From NCBI GenBank assembly GCA_017852395.1, contig JAFMLE010000002.1, positions 1 through 39,159 on the forward strand: 39,159 bases of DNA, given 5' to 3'. Below, one piece after another: positions 26,214 through 34,846 of this stretch; within the stretch, counting starts at the first letter, position 1; each line of letters begins with the position of its first letter. Source of the stretch: Flavobacteriaceae bacterium. GTDB lineage: Bacteria > Bacteroidota > Bacteroidia > Flavobacteriales > Flavobacteriaceae. The translations under genes and the position numbers were made by a program. The notes under the pieces are model-generated. The model was given only the letters and a program-made list of their open reading frames with translations, was not told where the DNA came from and ran no database searches.

Positions 26214-27425
26214 ATGAGTTTGCTTCAGGGAAAAAAAATCCTCCTTGGCATTACCGGCGGTATTGCAGCCTATAAAATTCCACTTTTAGTACGTGCTCTG
26301 ATCAAACAGGGAGCTCAAGTACGCGTGATCATGACGCCAGCTGCTACCGATTTTGTAGCACCACTTACCCTGAGTGTATTGTCTCAAAATGAAGTGCTTT
26401 CATCGTTTACAACACCCGGCAAAGACCACGCGGTGTGGACGGATCATGTTGCCTTGGGTGCTTGGGGTGATCTTTTCTTAATTGCCCCTGCGACCGCAAA
26501 TTCTATTTCGGCAATGGCCCACGCCAAATGTAACAACCTTTTGATGGCCACTTACCTTTCTGCACGTTGTCCCGTGATGATAGCGCCTGCAATGGATTTG
26601 GATATGTATGCACATGCAGCAAATCAAAAAAACTTAGCCACTTTAGCTGCTCAAGGGGTGCACGTATTGCCCGTTGCCTCGGGACCCTTAGCAAGCGGTT
26701 TATCGGGAAAAGGCAGGATGCTAGAACCGGATGCGCTATTGTCTGAATTGGAAACCTTTTTTGGCCATACGGCCCCTTTAAAAGGAAAAAATATACTTAT
26801 CACCGCAGGCCCAACCTATGAAGCCATTGACCCGGTTCGATTTATTGGCAATCACTCTTCAGGAAAAATGGGCGTAGCCCTAGCCAAACAAGCCCAGCAA
26901 TTGGGTGCAGAAGTTACCCTAATAATCGGACCAACGGCCATCGATCTAACCACTTTGAGCTGTCAGGTGACTTCGGTAACCACTGCTCAGCAGATGCAAG
27001 AACAAGTGATGGCGCATTATGCAGCTACCGATATTGCTATTGCTGCTGCGGCTGTTGCAGATTATAGACCTAAGATCCGTATGGATCAAAAAATCAAAAA
27101 AAACAACCAAGATTTTCAAACCTTAGAGCTCGTTGCTACACCCGATATTCTTGCAGAAATGGGTGCTCAAAAAACCCATCAATTTCTGATTGGATTTGCG
27201 TTAGAAACCACCGATGAATTGGCCCACGCCAAAAACAAGTTAAAAAGCAAAAATCTGGACGCCATCGTACTCAATTCATTGCAAGACCCGGATGCCGGAT
27301 TTGGACACGATACCAATAAAATTACGTATATTGATAAAGATGGAAATTCAACTCCCTTTGATCTAAAATCCAAAGATGCGGTTGCAAAAGATATTTTTTC
27401 TCAAATCTTAAAAAATTATGCGTAA
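26214..27425 (+). CDS. coaBC: Bifunctional phosphopantothenoylcysteine decarboxylase/synthetase
   Basis: Joins cysteine to phosphopantothenate and decarboxylates the product in coenzyme A synthesis. 403 residues: an N-terminal flavodoxin-like CoaC domain (1 to about 180; LGITGGIAAYK, catalytic His78 in DHVALGAW) and a C-terminal CoaB domain (from about 195; LITAGPTYEAIDPVRFIGNHSSGKMG). Two CoaC positions differ from the E. coli pattern: the Asn of PAMN reads Asp128 (APAMDLDMY), and the Cys of LACGxxGxGRM reads Ser161 (LASGLSGKGRM). I recall the same residues in other Bacteroidota, so this is probably lineage-wide rather than a defect. It overlaps porD by 8 bases. Confidence 0.95.
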   Translation: MSLLQGKKILLGITGGIAAYKIPLLVRALIKQGAQVRVIMTPAATDFVAPLTLSVLSQNEVLSSFTTPGKDHAVWTDHVALGAWGDLFLIAPATANSISAMAHAKCNNLLMATYLSARCPVMIAPAMDLDMYAHAANQKNLATLAAQGVHVLPVASGPLASGLSGKGRMLEPDALLSELETFFGHTAPLKGKNILITAGPTYEAIDPVRFIGNHSSGKMGVALAKQAQQLGAEVTLIIGPTAIDLTTLSCQVTSVTTAQQMQEQVMAHYAATDIAIAAAAVADYRPKIRMDQKIKKNNQDFQTLELVATPDILAEMGAQKTHQFLIGFALETTDELAHAKNKLKSKNLDAIVLNSLQDPDAGFGHDTNKITYIDKDGNSTPFDLKSKDAVAKDIFSQILKNYA

Positions 27426-28305
27426 GTGGTTTTTTTTATTCCTTTTAGTAGTACCAAAACCTTCTATAAGCCAAACGTTTAACAGTCAAATTGTAGTAAA
27501 CGCAGATTTGGTTGACCAGACCAACCGACAGATTTTTGAGACCTTAGAGCGCGCGCTTAATGAGTTTGTCAATACACAATCTTGGACCGATCGCGAGTTT
27601 TTGCCCCAAGAACGCATACGCTGTAGTTTTGTTTTAACCCTTACAAGCTACAAAAACAATCAATTTGAGGGTACGCTTCAGGTGCAATCGCTTCGCCCGA
27701 TTTTTAATACAGATTATGAAAGCCCCTTGTTAAATTTTTTGGACAAAGACATCGTATTTAGCTATCAAGAGTTTCAACCTCTTTTTTTTAATGAAGCCCT
27801 TTATCAATCCAATTTGATCTCGCTTTTTAGTTTTTATAGTTACATAATCTTAGGAATGGATGCCGATAGCTTTGAACCCAATGGAGGGTCAGTCTATTTT
27901 GAAAAAGCACAGCAAATTGTCAATTTGGCGCAGCAGTCCAAAATTTCTGGATGGAACCAAAACGACGGAAATCGCAACCGATTTTGGCTGATTGATACCC
28001 TGCGCTCCAATACTTTTAAAGAGTTTAGAGAAGCGCAATATGTGTATCACAGAAATGGACTGGATCAAATGACACTAGAGGGCAGCGAGGGCAAGCTAAA
28101 AATAACTGAAGCCATCGCACTTTTAGAAAAACTATATCAACGCAGGCCCAACGCCTTTTTGCTTCAACTGTTTTTTGATGCGAAGTCGCAAGAATTGGTC
28201 GATGTATTGTCAGGGGGTCCAAAAATTGAATTGGCAGCTACGCGTAAAACCCTCGAGAGGATTGCGCCTTTTTTTGGTCCAAAATGGCGGCAGATCAAAA
28301 ATTAA
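27418..28305 (+). CDS. porD: DUF4835 family secreted protein, probable T9SS PorD
   Basis: 295 residues with a signal peptide (WFFLFLLVVPKPSISQ, about 3-19). It then shows FNSQIVVNADLVDQTNRQIFETLERAL, VNTQSWTDREFLPQERI, and DIVFSYQEFQPLFFNEALYQSNLISLFSFYSYIILG, all characteristic of DUF4835. Some databases name this family PorD and tie it to the type IX secretion system; I am moderately sure of that link. It would act in the periplasm or outer membrane. It overlaps coaBC by 8 bases and precedes recN, the order I recall in other Bacteroidota. The recN promoter starts just after its stop. Confidence 0.85.
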   Translation: MRKWFFLFLLVVPKPSISQTFNSQIVVNADLVDQTNRQIFETLERALNEFVNTQSWTDREFLPQERIRCSFVLTLTSYKNNQFEGTLQVQSLRPIFNTDYESPLLNFLDKDIVFSYQEFQPLFFNEALYQSNLISLFSFYSYIILGMDADSFEPNGGSVYFEKAQQIVNLAQQSKISGWNQNDGNRNRFWLIDTLRSNTFKEFREAQYVYHRNGLDQMTLEGSEGKLKITEAIALLEKLYQRRPNAFLLQLFFDAKSQELVDVLSGGPKIELAATRKTLERIAPFFGPKWRQIKN

Positions 28306-28312
28306 TTTTTCT

Positions 28313-28343
28313 TTGTCGGAAGCGTTATTCTCCGCTATATTTG
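28313..28343 (+). promoter_or_regulatory. recN promoter (TTG-N20-TATATTTG)
   Basis: TTG (28313-28315), 20 bases and TATATTTG (28336-28343) match the consensus in both halves. It starts 8 bases after the porD stop and leaves a leader of about 13 bases before the GTG start of recN. Confidence 0.75.
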
Positions 28344-28362
28344 AACGGGTAAAGGTAAAATC

Positions 28363-30015
28363 GTGTTACAATCACTTTCCATAAAAAACTATGCACTCAT
28401 CAATCGGTTAACCGTTGATTTTTCCGATGGTATGACTACAATTACAGGCGAAACAGGTGCCGGAAAATCAATCCTGCTTGGTGCACTGTCTTTGGTTCTA
28501 GGAAAACGTGCCGACCGCAGTGCTTTGTATAACGACACCATAAAATGTATCGTAGAAGCACAGTTTGATGTTTCTAATTACGATCTCAAAAAATTCTTTG
28601 AGCAAAACGAATTGGATTATGAGGCCGAAACCGTTTTGAGAAGAGAAATCATCCCAAATGGTAAATCGAGAGCATTCATCAACGACACTCCCGTAACGCT
28701 AGATGTTTTAGAATCTTTAGGCACACTTTTGGTTGATGTGCACTCACAGCATCAAACCCTGACACTTACCCAAAATGATTTTCAATTTGCAATCCTTGAC
28801 GCTTTTGCAAACAATTCTAAAGTACTGGTTGACTACAAAGCGATTTTATCTAAGTATCAAGCGATTGGTGCTGAGATTACACAAATAGAAAGCCGCCTTC
28901 AAAAAGCCAACGAAGAACAAGAGTATCAGCATTTCTTATATCAAGAGTTGCTCGATGCTAATTTGACTCCAGATATGCAAGAGCCGTTGGAAGATCGAGT
29001 CTCCCAATTGGGCAATGTCGAAGACCTCCAACACCTTTTTTCCGAAGCTGTCCAGCGTCTTGATCAAGAAGACCACGGTTTGCTGGCGCAATTGATTTAT
29101 CTAAAATCATTGATGCAACAAGCGGCATCAAAATCCCAAGTTTATCAAAAATATTCAGAGCGGTTGGCTTCTGTAATTCTTGAGGTACAAGATCTTTTTC
29201 AAGAGTTAGAATCCGACTCCGAAGGTTTGGAAGCCGATCCTCAGGCCCTCGAGCGCGCCCAAAACAAACTGCAACAATTGTATGCGCTCCAAAAAAAGCA
29301 CCAAGTCAATACGGTAGCTGACCTCATTGAGAAGCAAGACTTTTATGGTGCACAATTGGAGGATACGAAAGCTTTAGAAAATCGATTGGATGCGCTAAGA
29401 TCTGAAGTTTCACCGCTTAAAATTAAACTGGAACAATTGGCAGATACACTCCACCAAAACCGCATCGAATCTGCGCCAAAATTGGTCCAAGAACTACAAA
29501 CCTACCTAGCGGCTATGGGCATGCAAAATGCCCAACTCAAATTTGAAATCCATCCTGCGAGTTCGTTTCTTGCCAATGGTAAAGACCAACTCACCCTTTT
29601 GTTTTCTGCAAATTTGGGGAGCCCCTATCAGCCACTTAAAAAAGTGGCCTCGGGTGGTGAATTATCACGAATCATGTTGGCCATTAAGGCCATTTTGGCA
29701 CAGTATCAACATCTGCCAACCATAATTTTTGATGAAATTGACACCGGAGTTTCTGGAAATATTTCTAATGAAATTGCCATTATAATGGCCGCGATGGCAA
29801 CGCGAATGCAAGTTTTTACGATTACCCATTTACCTCAAGTAGCCGCAAAAGGCAAACAGCAATTTAAAGTCTATAAGACCGATGTTGCGGGACAAACACA
29901 AACCCTACTCAAGACACTAAGCAAAGAAGAACGTGTTATAGAAATTGCACAAATGCTCTCGGGTGATGAATTGACACAAACGGCCAAAGATCATGCGGTC
30001 AAATTATTGAATTAA
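28363..30015 (+). CDS. recN: DNA repair protein RecN (GTG start)
   Basis: An SMC-like ATPase in double-strand-break repair. 550 residues from GTG at 28363, giving MLQSLSIKNYALINRL, the family start; no ATG lies near this N-terminus. Walker A GETGAGKS is at 29-36 and SRAFINDTPV follows. The middle is coiled coil (about 150-350, many EAL/QL heptads). The C-terminal lobe has KVASGGELSRIMLAIKA (ABC signature), TIIFDEIDTGVSG (Walker B) and VFTITHLPQVAAKG (H-loop). It has its own promoter. The GTG start may lower translation relative to neighbours. Confidence 0.96.
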   Translation: MLQSLSIKNYALINRLTVDFSDGMTTITGETGAGKSILLGALSLVLGKRADRSALYNDTIKCIVEAQFDVSNYDLKKFFEQNELDYEAETVLRREIIPNGKSRAFINDTPVTLDVLESLGTLLVDVHSQHQTLTLTQNDFQFAILDAFANNSKVLVDYKAILSKYQAIGAEITQIESRLQKANEEQEYQHFLYQELLDANLTPDMQEPLEDRVSQLGNVEDLQHLFSEAVQRLDQEDHGLLAQLIYLKSLMQQAASKSQVYQKYSERLASVILEVQDLFQELESDSEGLEADPQALERAQNKLQQLYALQKKHQVNTVADLIEKQDFYGAQLEDTKALENRLDALRSEVSPLKIKLEQLADTLHQNRIESAPKLVQELQTYLAAMGMQNAQLKFEIHPASSFLANGKDQLTLLFSANLGSPYQPLKKVASGGELSRIMLAIKAILAQYQHLPTIIFDEIDTGVSGNISNEIAIIMAAMATRMQVFTITHLPQVAAKGKQQFKVYKTDVAGQTQTLLKTLSKEERVIEIAQMLSGDELTQTAKDHAVKLLN

Positions 30016-30018
30016 CCG

Positions 30019-30026
30019 TATCTTTG
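30019..30026 (+). promoter_or_regulatory. fabI -7 element (TATCTTTG)
   Basis: An exact TAnnTTTG match 3 bases after the recN stop and 25 bases before the fabI ATG. No properly spaced TTG is found upstream inside recN. Confidence 0.5.
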
Positions 30027-30051
30027 GACGACCAAAAAAGAATAAATACAC

Positions 30052-30873
30052 ATGGCAAATCAACTTTTAAAAGGAAAAAAAGGAATTATTTTTGGTGCGT
30101 TAGACCAGGAGTCCATTGCATGGAAAACTGCGGAAGCAGTGCATGCCGAAGGTGGCGAAATTGTTTTGACAAACGCTCCTGTTGCAATGCGAATGGGTGC
30201 TATCAATGAGCTTGGTGAAAAAATCAATGCGCCAATCATACCTGCAGATGCCACCCAACTCGAAGATCTTGACGCTTTGGTCACGCAAGCCATGGCGCAT
30301 TTTGGAGGAAAATTAGATTTTGTTTTACATTCTATTGGAATGTCCATCAACGTAAGAAAAGGCAAGCACTATACAGACCTCAATCATGAGTGGTTGACCA
30401 AAGGATGGGATGTTTCTGCTGTATCGTTTCACAAGCTCATGCAGACCCTTTATAAAAAAGACGCCATGAACGAGTGGGGAAGTATTATAGCCCTTTCGTA
30501 TATTGCAGCACAACGTACTTTTCCTAACTACAATGACATGGCAGACAACAAAGCCTATTTGGAGTCTATTGCGCGTAGTTTTGGTTACTTTTTTGGAAAA
30601 GACAAAAAAGTACGTGTCAATACCATTTCACAATCTCCAACACTTACCACTGCAGGAAAAGGCGTCAAAGGGTTGGATGGGTTTTTAAATTATGCAGAAA
30701 AAACTGCCCCTCTTGGCAATGCTACTGCAGAAGATTGTGCCGCCTATACCGTGATGATGTTCTCCGATTATAGTAGAAAAGTTACACTTCAGAATTTATT
30801 CCATGATGGTGGATTTTCATTTGTAGGTGTTAGTCAAGAAGTTATTGATGCGTTAGGAGCAGGATCTGAATAA
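30052..30873 (+). CDS. fabI: Enoyl-[acyl-carrier-protein] reductase (NADH)
   Basis: Last reductive step of fatty-acid elongation. 273 residues of an SDR fold: the nucleotide-binding loop IFGALDQESIAWKTAEA (the divergent FabI form of the glycine motif), VLHSIGMS and the active site with Tyr150, Tyr160 and Lys167, whose 10- and 7-residue spacings match E. coli FabI (Tyr146, Tyr156, Lys163). RVNTISQSPTLTTAGKGVKG is the substrate-binding loop. It is the typical target of triclosan-like inhibitors in this group. Downstream, YbbR-like and coaE follow closely. Confidence 0.96.
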   Translation: MANQLLKGKKGIIFGALDQESIAWKTAEAVHAEGGEIVLTNAPVAMRMGAINELGEKINAPIIPADATQLEDLDALVTQAMAHFGGKLDFVLHSIGMSINVRKGKHYTDLNHEWLTKGWDVSAVSFHKLMQTLYKKDAMNEWGSIIALSYIAAQRTFPNYNDMADNKAYLESIARSFGYFFGKDKKVRVNTISQSPTLTTAGKGVKGLDGFLNYAEKTAPLGNATAEDCAAYTVMMFSDYSRKVTLQNLFHDGGFSFVGVSQEVIDALGAGSE

Positions 30874-30884
30874 AAAATTCGACT

Positions 30885-31862
30885 ATGGCTGCCCTTTTTT
30901 CATTCCTAAAGCAGCAACAGGCCAATCCCTCAAATAACAATTATCGCCACCGCCTTTTTATCATATTTCTGATACTCTCTTTTCTTTTTTGGGGAGTAAC
31001 AAAATTTTCAAATACCTATACCACCCAACTTACTGTTAGCCTCAACTTTGTGGGAGTTCCTGATGATGTTATCTTATCAAAAAGCACCGAAACTTCGGCG
31101 CTAATAACGGTTTCTGCTAGTGGCTTTCAACTGTTTTGGTATGGAATAAGCCCACCAAAGATTGATCTTTATGTAAAACCTGCTCTTTTTGACGACCAGC
31201 AAAAATCCACCCAAATCGATCTGTTAGAACAACAGAAACTATTAGAAGCACAATTTGGCGAAGGGGTTATTCTTAGGGCAATACGTCCCCTTCAAGTTCC
31301 GGTTGAATACAGTTTTTTAACCCAAAAAAAACTACCCCTAAAGTTACGTAACCCTGCTGTTTTTGCAATGGGTTACGGGCTGTCTAAGCCCTTAGAGATT
31401 ACTCCAGACTCCATAGTTGTCTATGGGTCACAAGAAGATTTGGACACCTTGGATGTCGTGTATTTTGATCTTCAGAAGACCACACCGATTCAGGCTGATT
31501 TTCAAGGAGTTGTTGACCTTGCCTTTGCACACGAAAACCGCAAACTCAATCAAAAAAGTATTCACTACCGCGGTACAGTGGCTCGATATACCGAAAAAAC
31601 CTTTGAAATACCCATTGTCAAATCCACAACCACGGACACTATTGCCGTAAAACTTTTTCCCGAAAAAATCAATGTTGTTTTTTCGCTACCCTTAGACAAG
31701 GCAGGCGATGTACAACCCGAATTGTTTACTTTTGAAGTGGCGTTGGATGGTATAGGAGAAAGAAACCAACAGACCCTTGATGTTCGATTGACTTCGAGCC
31801 CAGACTGGGTCAAAAACATCCGTTGGGAACCCAAAAATGTTCAATTTCTGATACGCAAATGA
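30885..31862 (+). CDS. YbbR-like domain protein, membrane anchored
   Basis: 325 residues: a cytoplasmic N-terminus (1-22), one membrane span at about 24-40 (LFIIFLILSFLFWGVTKF), and an extracytoplasmic part with YbbR-like repeats. Stretches such as VGVPDDVILSKSTETSALITVSASG, LEITPDSIVVYGSQEDLDTLD and TEKTFEIPIVKSTTT fit YbbR domains. In Firmicutes YbbR (CdaR) regulates the diadenylate cyclase CdaA; no cdaA gene is here, so no such role can be claimed. It starts 11 bases after fabI and overlaps coaE by 4 bases. Confidence 0.85.
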   Translation: MAALFSFLKQQQANPSNNNYRHRLFIIFLILSFLFWGVTKFSNTYTTQLTVSLNFVGVPDDVILSKSTETSALITVSASGFQLFWYGISPPKIDLYVKPALFDDQQKSTQIDLLEQQKLLEAQFGEGVILRAIRPLQVPVEYSFLTQKKLPLKLRNPAVFAMGYGLSKPLEITPDSIVVYGSQEDLDTLDVVYFDLQKTTPIQADFQGVVDLAFAHENRKLNQKSIHYRGTVARYTEKTFEIPIVKSTTTDTIAVKLFPEKINVVFSLPLDKAGDVQPELFTFEVALDGIGERNQQTLDVRLTSSPDWVKNIRWEPKNVQFLIRK

Positions 31863-32452
31863 TGATTGTAGGAATAACTGGGGGAATCGGAAGTGGTAAG
31901 TCTAAAGTGATGGCTTTTTTTGAACAAAAAGGTGCACCGTGTTTTTTTGCCGATCGGACAGGTCATGAGGTTTTAGAGCAAGATCACCGTGTTGTAGATG
32001 CGATCAAAAAACTTTTTGGAGCCGCTTTATATGATGATAATAATGTTTTGGATCGTAAAAAATTATCTGCTATTGTTTTTGACGACCCCAAACAGCTAGA
32101 CGCTCTCAACAAAATTGTCCACCCAGCTGTGGCTAAAGCTTTTGATGCTTTTTGTAAGGCCCATCTTGATGCCCCCATAATTTTCAAAGAAGCTGCTATA
32201 TTATTTGAAACTGGAGGCGATCGATTTTGTGACAAAACCCTTTTGATTACTGCGCCAGAAAAACTGCGCATCGCACGAGTAAAAAAAAGAGATCAGCGAT
32301 CAGAGGAAAGCATCAAAGCCCGGATGGAACACCAATGGCCCGATGAAAAAAAGATACCATTAGCCGATTTTGTCATTGTAAATGAAAATTGGGATCAAAC
32401 ACTCCTGCAACTCGAAGCAGTATATCAATCGCTTCTTGCAGAGGTGCTTTAA
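31859..32452 (+). CDS. coaE: Dephospho-CoA kinase
   Basis: Final step of coenzyme A synthesis: phosphorylates the 3'-hydroxyl of dephospho-CoA. 197 residues from ATG at 31859, in an ATGA overlap with the YbbR-like gene; a second ATG (31862) follows directly, and a TTG further up is rejected. P-loop GGIGSGKS (8-15), the FFADRTGHEVLEQD segment, IVHPAVAKAFDAF, IIFKEAAILFETGGDRFCDKTLLI and the MEHQWPDEKKIPLADFVI C-terminal pattern are CoaE hallmarks. With coaBC at 26.2 kb the window holds three CoA-pathway activities. Confidence 0.95.
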   Translation: MMIVGITGGIGSGKSKVMAFFEQKGAPCFFADRTGHEVLEQDHRVVDAIKKLFGAALYDDNNVLDRKKLSAIVFDDPKQLDALNKIVHPAVAKAFDAFCKAHLDAPIIFKEAAILFETGGDRFCDKTLLITAPEKLRIARVKKRDQRSEESIKARMEHQWPDEKKIPLADFVIVNENWDQTLLQLEAVYQSLLAEVL

Positions 32453-32483
32453 TAGCATTAACATTGTGTTATGAAAAAAACTC

Positions 32484-32496
32484 CTACATTATGTAG
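32484..32496. promoter_or_regulatory. 13-bp palindrome next to the kinase promoter
   Basis: CTACAT-T-ATGTAG has perfect 6-bp arms. It ends 4 bases before the TTG -33 element of the histidine kinase gene, a normal place for an activator or autoregulator site. The binding protein is unknown. Confidence 0.4.
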
Positions 32497-32500
32497 AAAT

Positions 32501-32530
32501 TTGTACGGTTGTCTATCGCTGTGAAATTTG
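32501..32530 (+). promoter_or_regulatory. Histidine kinase promoter (TTG-N19-GAAATTTG)
   Basis: TTG (32501-32503), 19 bases and GAAATTTG (32523-32530), one mismatch to TAnnTTTG. The transcript would start almost at the GTG codon at 32538, giving a nearly leaderless mRNA. Confidence 0.45.
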
Positions 32531-32537
32531 ACTAATA

Positions 32538-34127
32538 GTGAAAAAAGCAAACTTTATAATCTTGGTAGTGTTGATGATTTTCTCCATTGTAGGAATCATG
32601 TGGCTTCAGGGCTATTGGATTTATAGTTCTTGGGAAAATAAAGAAGAAGAGTTTTCACTATCCGTTAATCAATCCTTACAAAGTGTCGCCAAAGAAATCC
32701 AAGAGCGCGAAATCAATGATTATATCACGGCCTATCAAAAACTGATTGATTCGGTAGGGACCCCAAGTGACTCCAATTTTACAGACATATTTTTCTTTAT
32801 GGACGAAGATGATACCAGCAACTTATCTACTTTTTTTGCCTATGGTATTCTTCAAGAAGATTATAATGTCAATCCCTCTTATATAGACCCTAGTATTGGT
32901 GAAAAACAAACCGTTAGCGACTACAAAAAAGTACGCACCACTGCCATTATAAGCAATGAGATCTTTAATCGTGAAAATCGGATGGTATCAACGATTCAAA
33001 AACTTAAGCGAGTAGATCGTCTCAATGCTTTTGACCAAGTGAAATATCGTGAAGCCTTTATGGAATACGCAAGTACCCTCCCGATTCACAGACGACTCAA
33101 TAACCCCGAGCTGGCCTTTTTGCTCAAGCGTGAGTTTGATGAAAAAAAAATTAGCATCCCCTACGAATTTGGCATCTATAACGGTGGATTGGCCACAAGA
33201 ATCCGCTCAAACAACTACCACGAAATCAGAGAAGGTCCACAATATTCGACCCCTGTTTTTACGGATGCTCAAGGGCTTAGCCCCTATGAATTGGTTGTGA
33301 CTTTTCCAGATCGCGATCGTTTTGTTTTGTCGTCCATCTTTGGCGTTGCAGGACTTTCTTTGGTACTCACCGTTTTTATCATTATTGTATCTACAAGTGC
33401 TGTATATCAAATAATTCGGCAGAAGAAGATTTCTGAAATCAAAACCGACTTTATCAATAACATGTCCCATGAGTTCAAAACTCCCATAGCCACCATCAAT
33501 CTGGCACTGGATGCAATTGGCAATCCCAAAGTTCTGAACGCTCCAGAGATGATCAGCAAGTATGCCAATATGATCCGTGAAGAAAACACACGGATGCTAA
33601 CCCAAGTAGAAAATGTGCTGCGGATTTCACAACTGGAACGCAGCAGTAGCATGATGGAGTTTGAATCCATTGACTTAAAAGAACTGGTTGATGAAGCAAT
33701 TTCACACGTGGCACTTATTGTCGAAAGTAAATCGGGTTATGTCAAAACACATTTTACTAATGAGCAAGCTCTTTTTGAAGGCAATCAAAATCATTTTTTG
33801 AATGTCATTATCAATATTCTAGACAACGCTATAAAGTATGCAGACGGTCCTCCCCAGGTTGATGTCTATATTGATCATGTCGATCAACAACTGGAGTTAA
33901 AGATTGTGGACCAAGGCATCGGTATGTCTGCTACGACACAAAAACATATTTTTGAAAAATTTTATCGTGCTCAAAGTGGTAATATTCATGACATCAAGGG
34001 TCATGGTCTCGGACTGGCCTACGTCAAAAATATTGTAGATCAACACCACGGAAAAATCAAAATTGTAAGTAAAAAAGGCGAAGGCACGAAATTTTCGATT
34101 CTTTTGCCCCAAATAACAGCAAAATAA
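32538..34127 (+). CDS. Sensor histidine kinase, RprX-like (GTG start)
   Basis: 529 residues from GTG at 32538. First membrane span about 6-24, a periplasmic sensor region of about 235 residues with no recognised domain, second span about 264-290, then HisKA with phospho-acceptor His311 (NNMSHEFKTPIA). The HATPase domain has N-box IINILDNAIKYAD, G1 DQGIGM and G2 HGLGLAYVKNI. Partner is the response regulator 11 bases downstream. The regulator resembles Bacteroides RprY, so this is probably an RprX-type kinase; the signal is unknown. Promoter and upstream palindrome suggest autoregulation (inference). Confidence 0.93.
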   Translation: MKKANFIILVVLMIFSIVGIMWLQGYWIYSSWENKEEEFSLSVNQSLQSVAKEIQEREINDYITAYQKLIDSVGTPSDSNFTDIFFFMDEDDTSNLSTFFAYGILQEDYNVNPSYIDPSIGEKQTVSDYKKVRTTAIISNEIFNRENRMVSTIQKLKRVDRLNAFDQVKYREAFMEYASTLPIHRRLNNPELAFLLKREFDEKKISIPYEFGIYNGGLATRIRSNNYHEIREGPQYSTPVFTDAQGLSPYELVVTFPDRDRFVLSSIFGVAGLSLVLTVFIIIVSTSAVYQIIRQKKISEIKTDFINNMSHEFKTPIATINLALDAIGNPKVLNAPEMISKYANMIREENTRMLTQVENVLRISQLERSSSMMEFESIDLKELVDEAISHVALIVESKSGYVKTHFTNEQALFEGNQNHFLNVIINILDNAIKYADGPPQVDVYIDHVDQQLELKIVDQGIGMSATTQKHIFEKFYRAQSGNIHDIKGHGLGLAYVKNIVDQHHGKIKIVSKKGEGTKFSILLPQITAK

Positions 34128-34138
34128 AAATCAAACCT

Positions 34139-34840
34139 ATGGCTAACAAAAAAATACTAATTGTTGAAGACGATCCTAATTTTGGAAGCATTCTAAGAGA
34201 CTATTTGTCATTAAATGATTATGATGTCACTTTGGCCAAAAATGGGATTGAAGGATTCGAAAAATTCAAAAAAGAAGACTTTGATCTTTGCATATTAGAT
34301 GTCATGATGCCGTATAAAGATGGATTTACTTTAGCCAAAGAGATTCGTGAAAAAAGCGAAACCGTACCCATCATCTTTCTAACGGCCAAATCCCTCAAGG
34401 AAGACATGCTGAGGGGTTTTAAACTTGGTGCTGATGACTACCTAACAAAGCCCTTTGACTCGGATGTGCTCTTGGCAAAAGTCAAAGCCATTCTCAACAG
34501 AAGATTGCCAAAATCAGTCGCTATTGATTCTGAAGAACATCTGTTTACCATTGGTGCTTTTCATTTCAATTCAAAACTTCGATTTTTGAGTTATCAAGAA
34601 GAAGAACCGATGAAGCTGTCCCCCAAAGAAAATCAACTTTTGCGGTTGTTGGTATTGCATCTCGATGATTTGCTTCCGCGTGATATAGCTTTAAACAAAA
34701 TTTGGCGTGATGATAACTATTTTACCTCCCGGAGTATGGATGTCTATATTGCCAAATTGCGAAAATATCTTCGTCAAGATCCCAAAGTAGAAATCCTTAA
34801 TATTCACGGGGAAGGTTTTCGATTGGTCGTTAGCAATTAA
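34139..34840 (+). CDS. rprY: OmpR-family response regulator, RprY-like
   Basis: 233 residues: receiver domain with the acidic pocket VEDD (9-12), phospho-acceptor Asp54 in CILDVMMPYKDG, the Thr of FLTAK and Lys of TKPF; then a winged-helix DNA-binding domain from about 135 (MKLSPKENQLLRLL, SRSMDVYIAKLRKYLRQDP, NIHGEGFRLV). The FTLAKEIREK, PIIFLTAKSLKEDMLRGFKLGADDY run is close to Bacteroidota RprY, hence the tentative symbol. Regulon unknown; the palindrome at 32484-32496 is a candidate target. It is convergent with xerD, stop to stop 6 bases apart. Confidence 0.93.
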   Translation: MANKKILIVEDDPNFGSILRDYLSLNDYDVTLAKNGIEGFEKFKKEDFDLCILDVMMPYKDGFTLAKEIREKSETVPIIFLTAKSLKEDMLRGFKLGADDYLTKPFDSDVLLAKVKAILNRRLPKSVAIDSEEHLFTIGAFHFNSKLRFLSYQEEEPMKLSPKENQLLRLLVLHLDDLLPRDIALNKIWRDDNYFTSRSMDVYIAKLRKYLRQDPKVEILNIHGEGFRLVVSN

Positions 34841-34846
34841 ATGTAT

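Noticed and set aside
31823-31858. N-terminal extension of CoaE from a TTG
   Set aside because: It overlaps the YbbR-like gene by 40 bases and places 12 non-conserved residues before the P-loop start MMIVGITGG.
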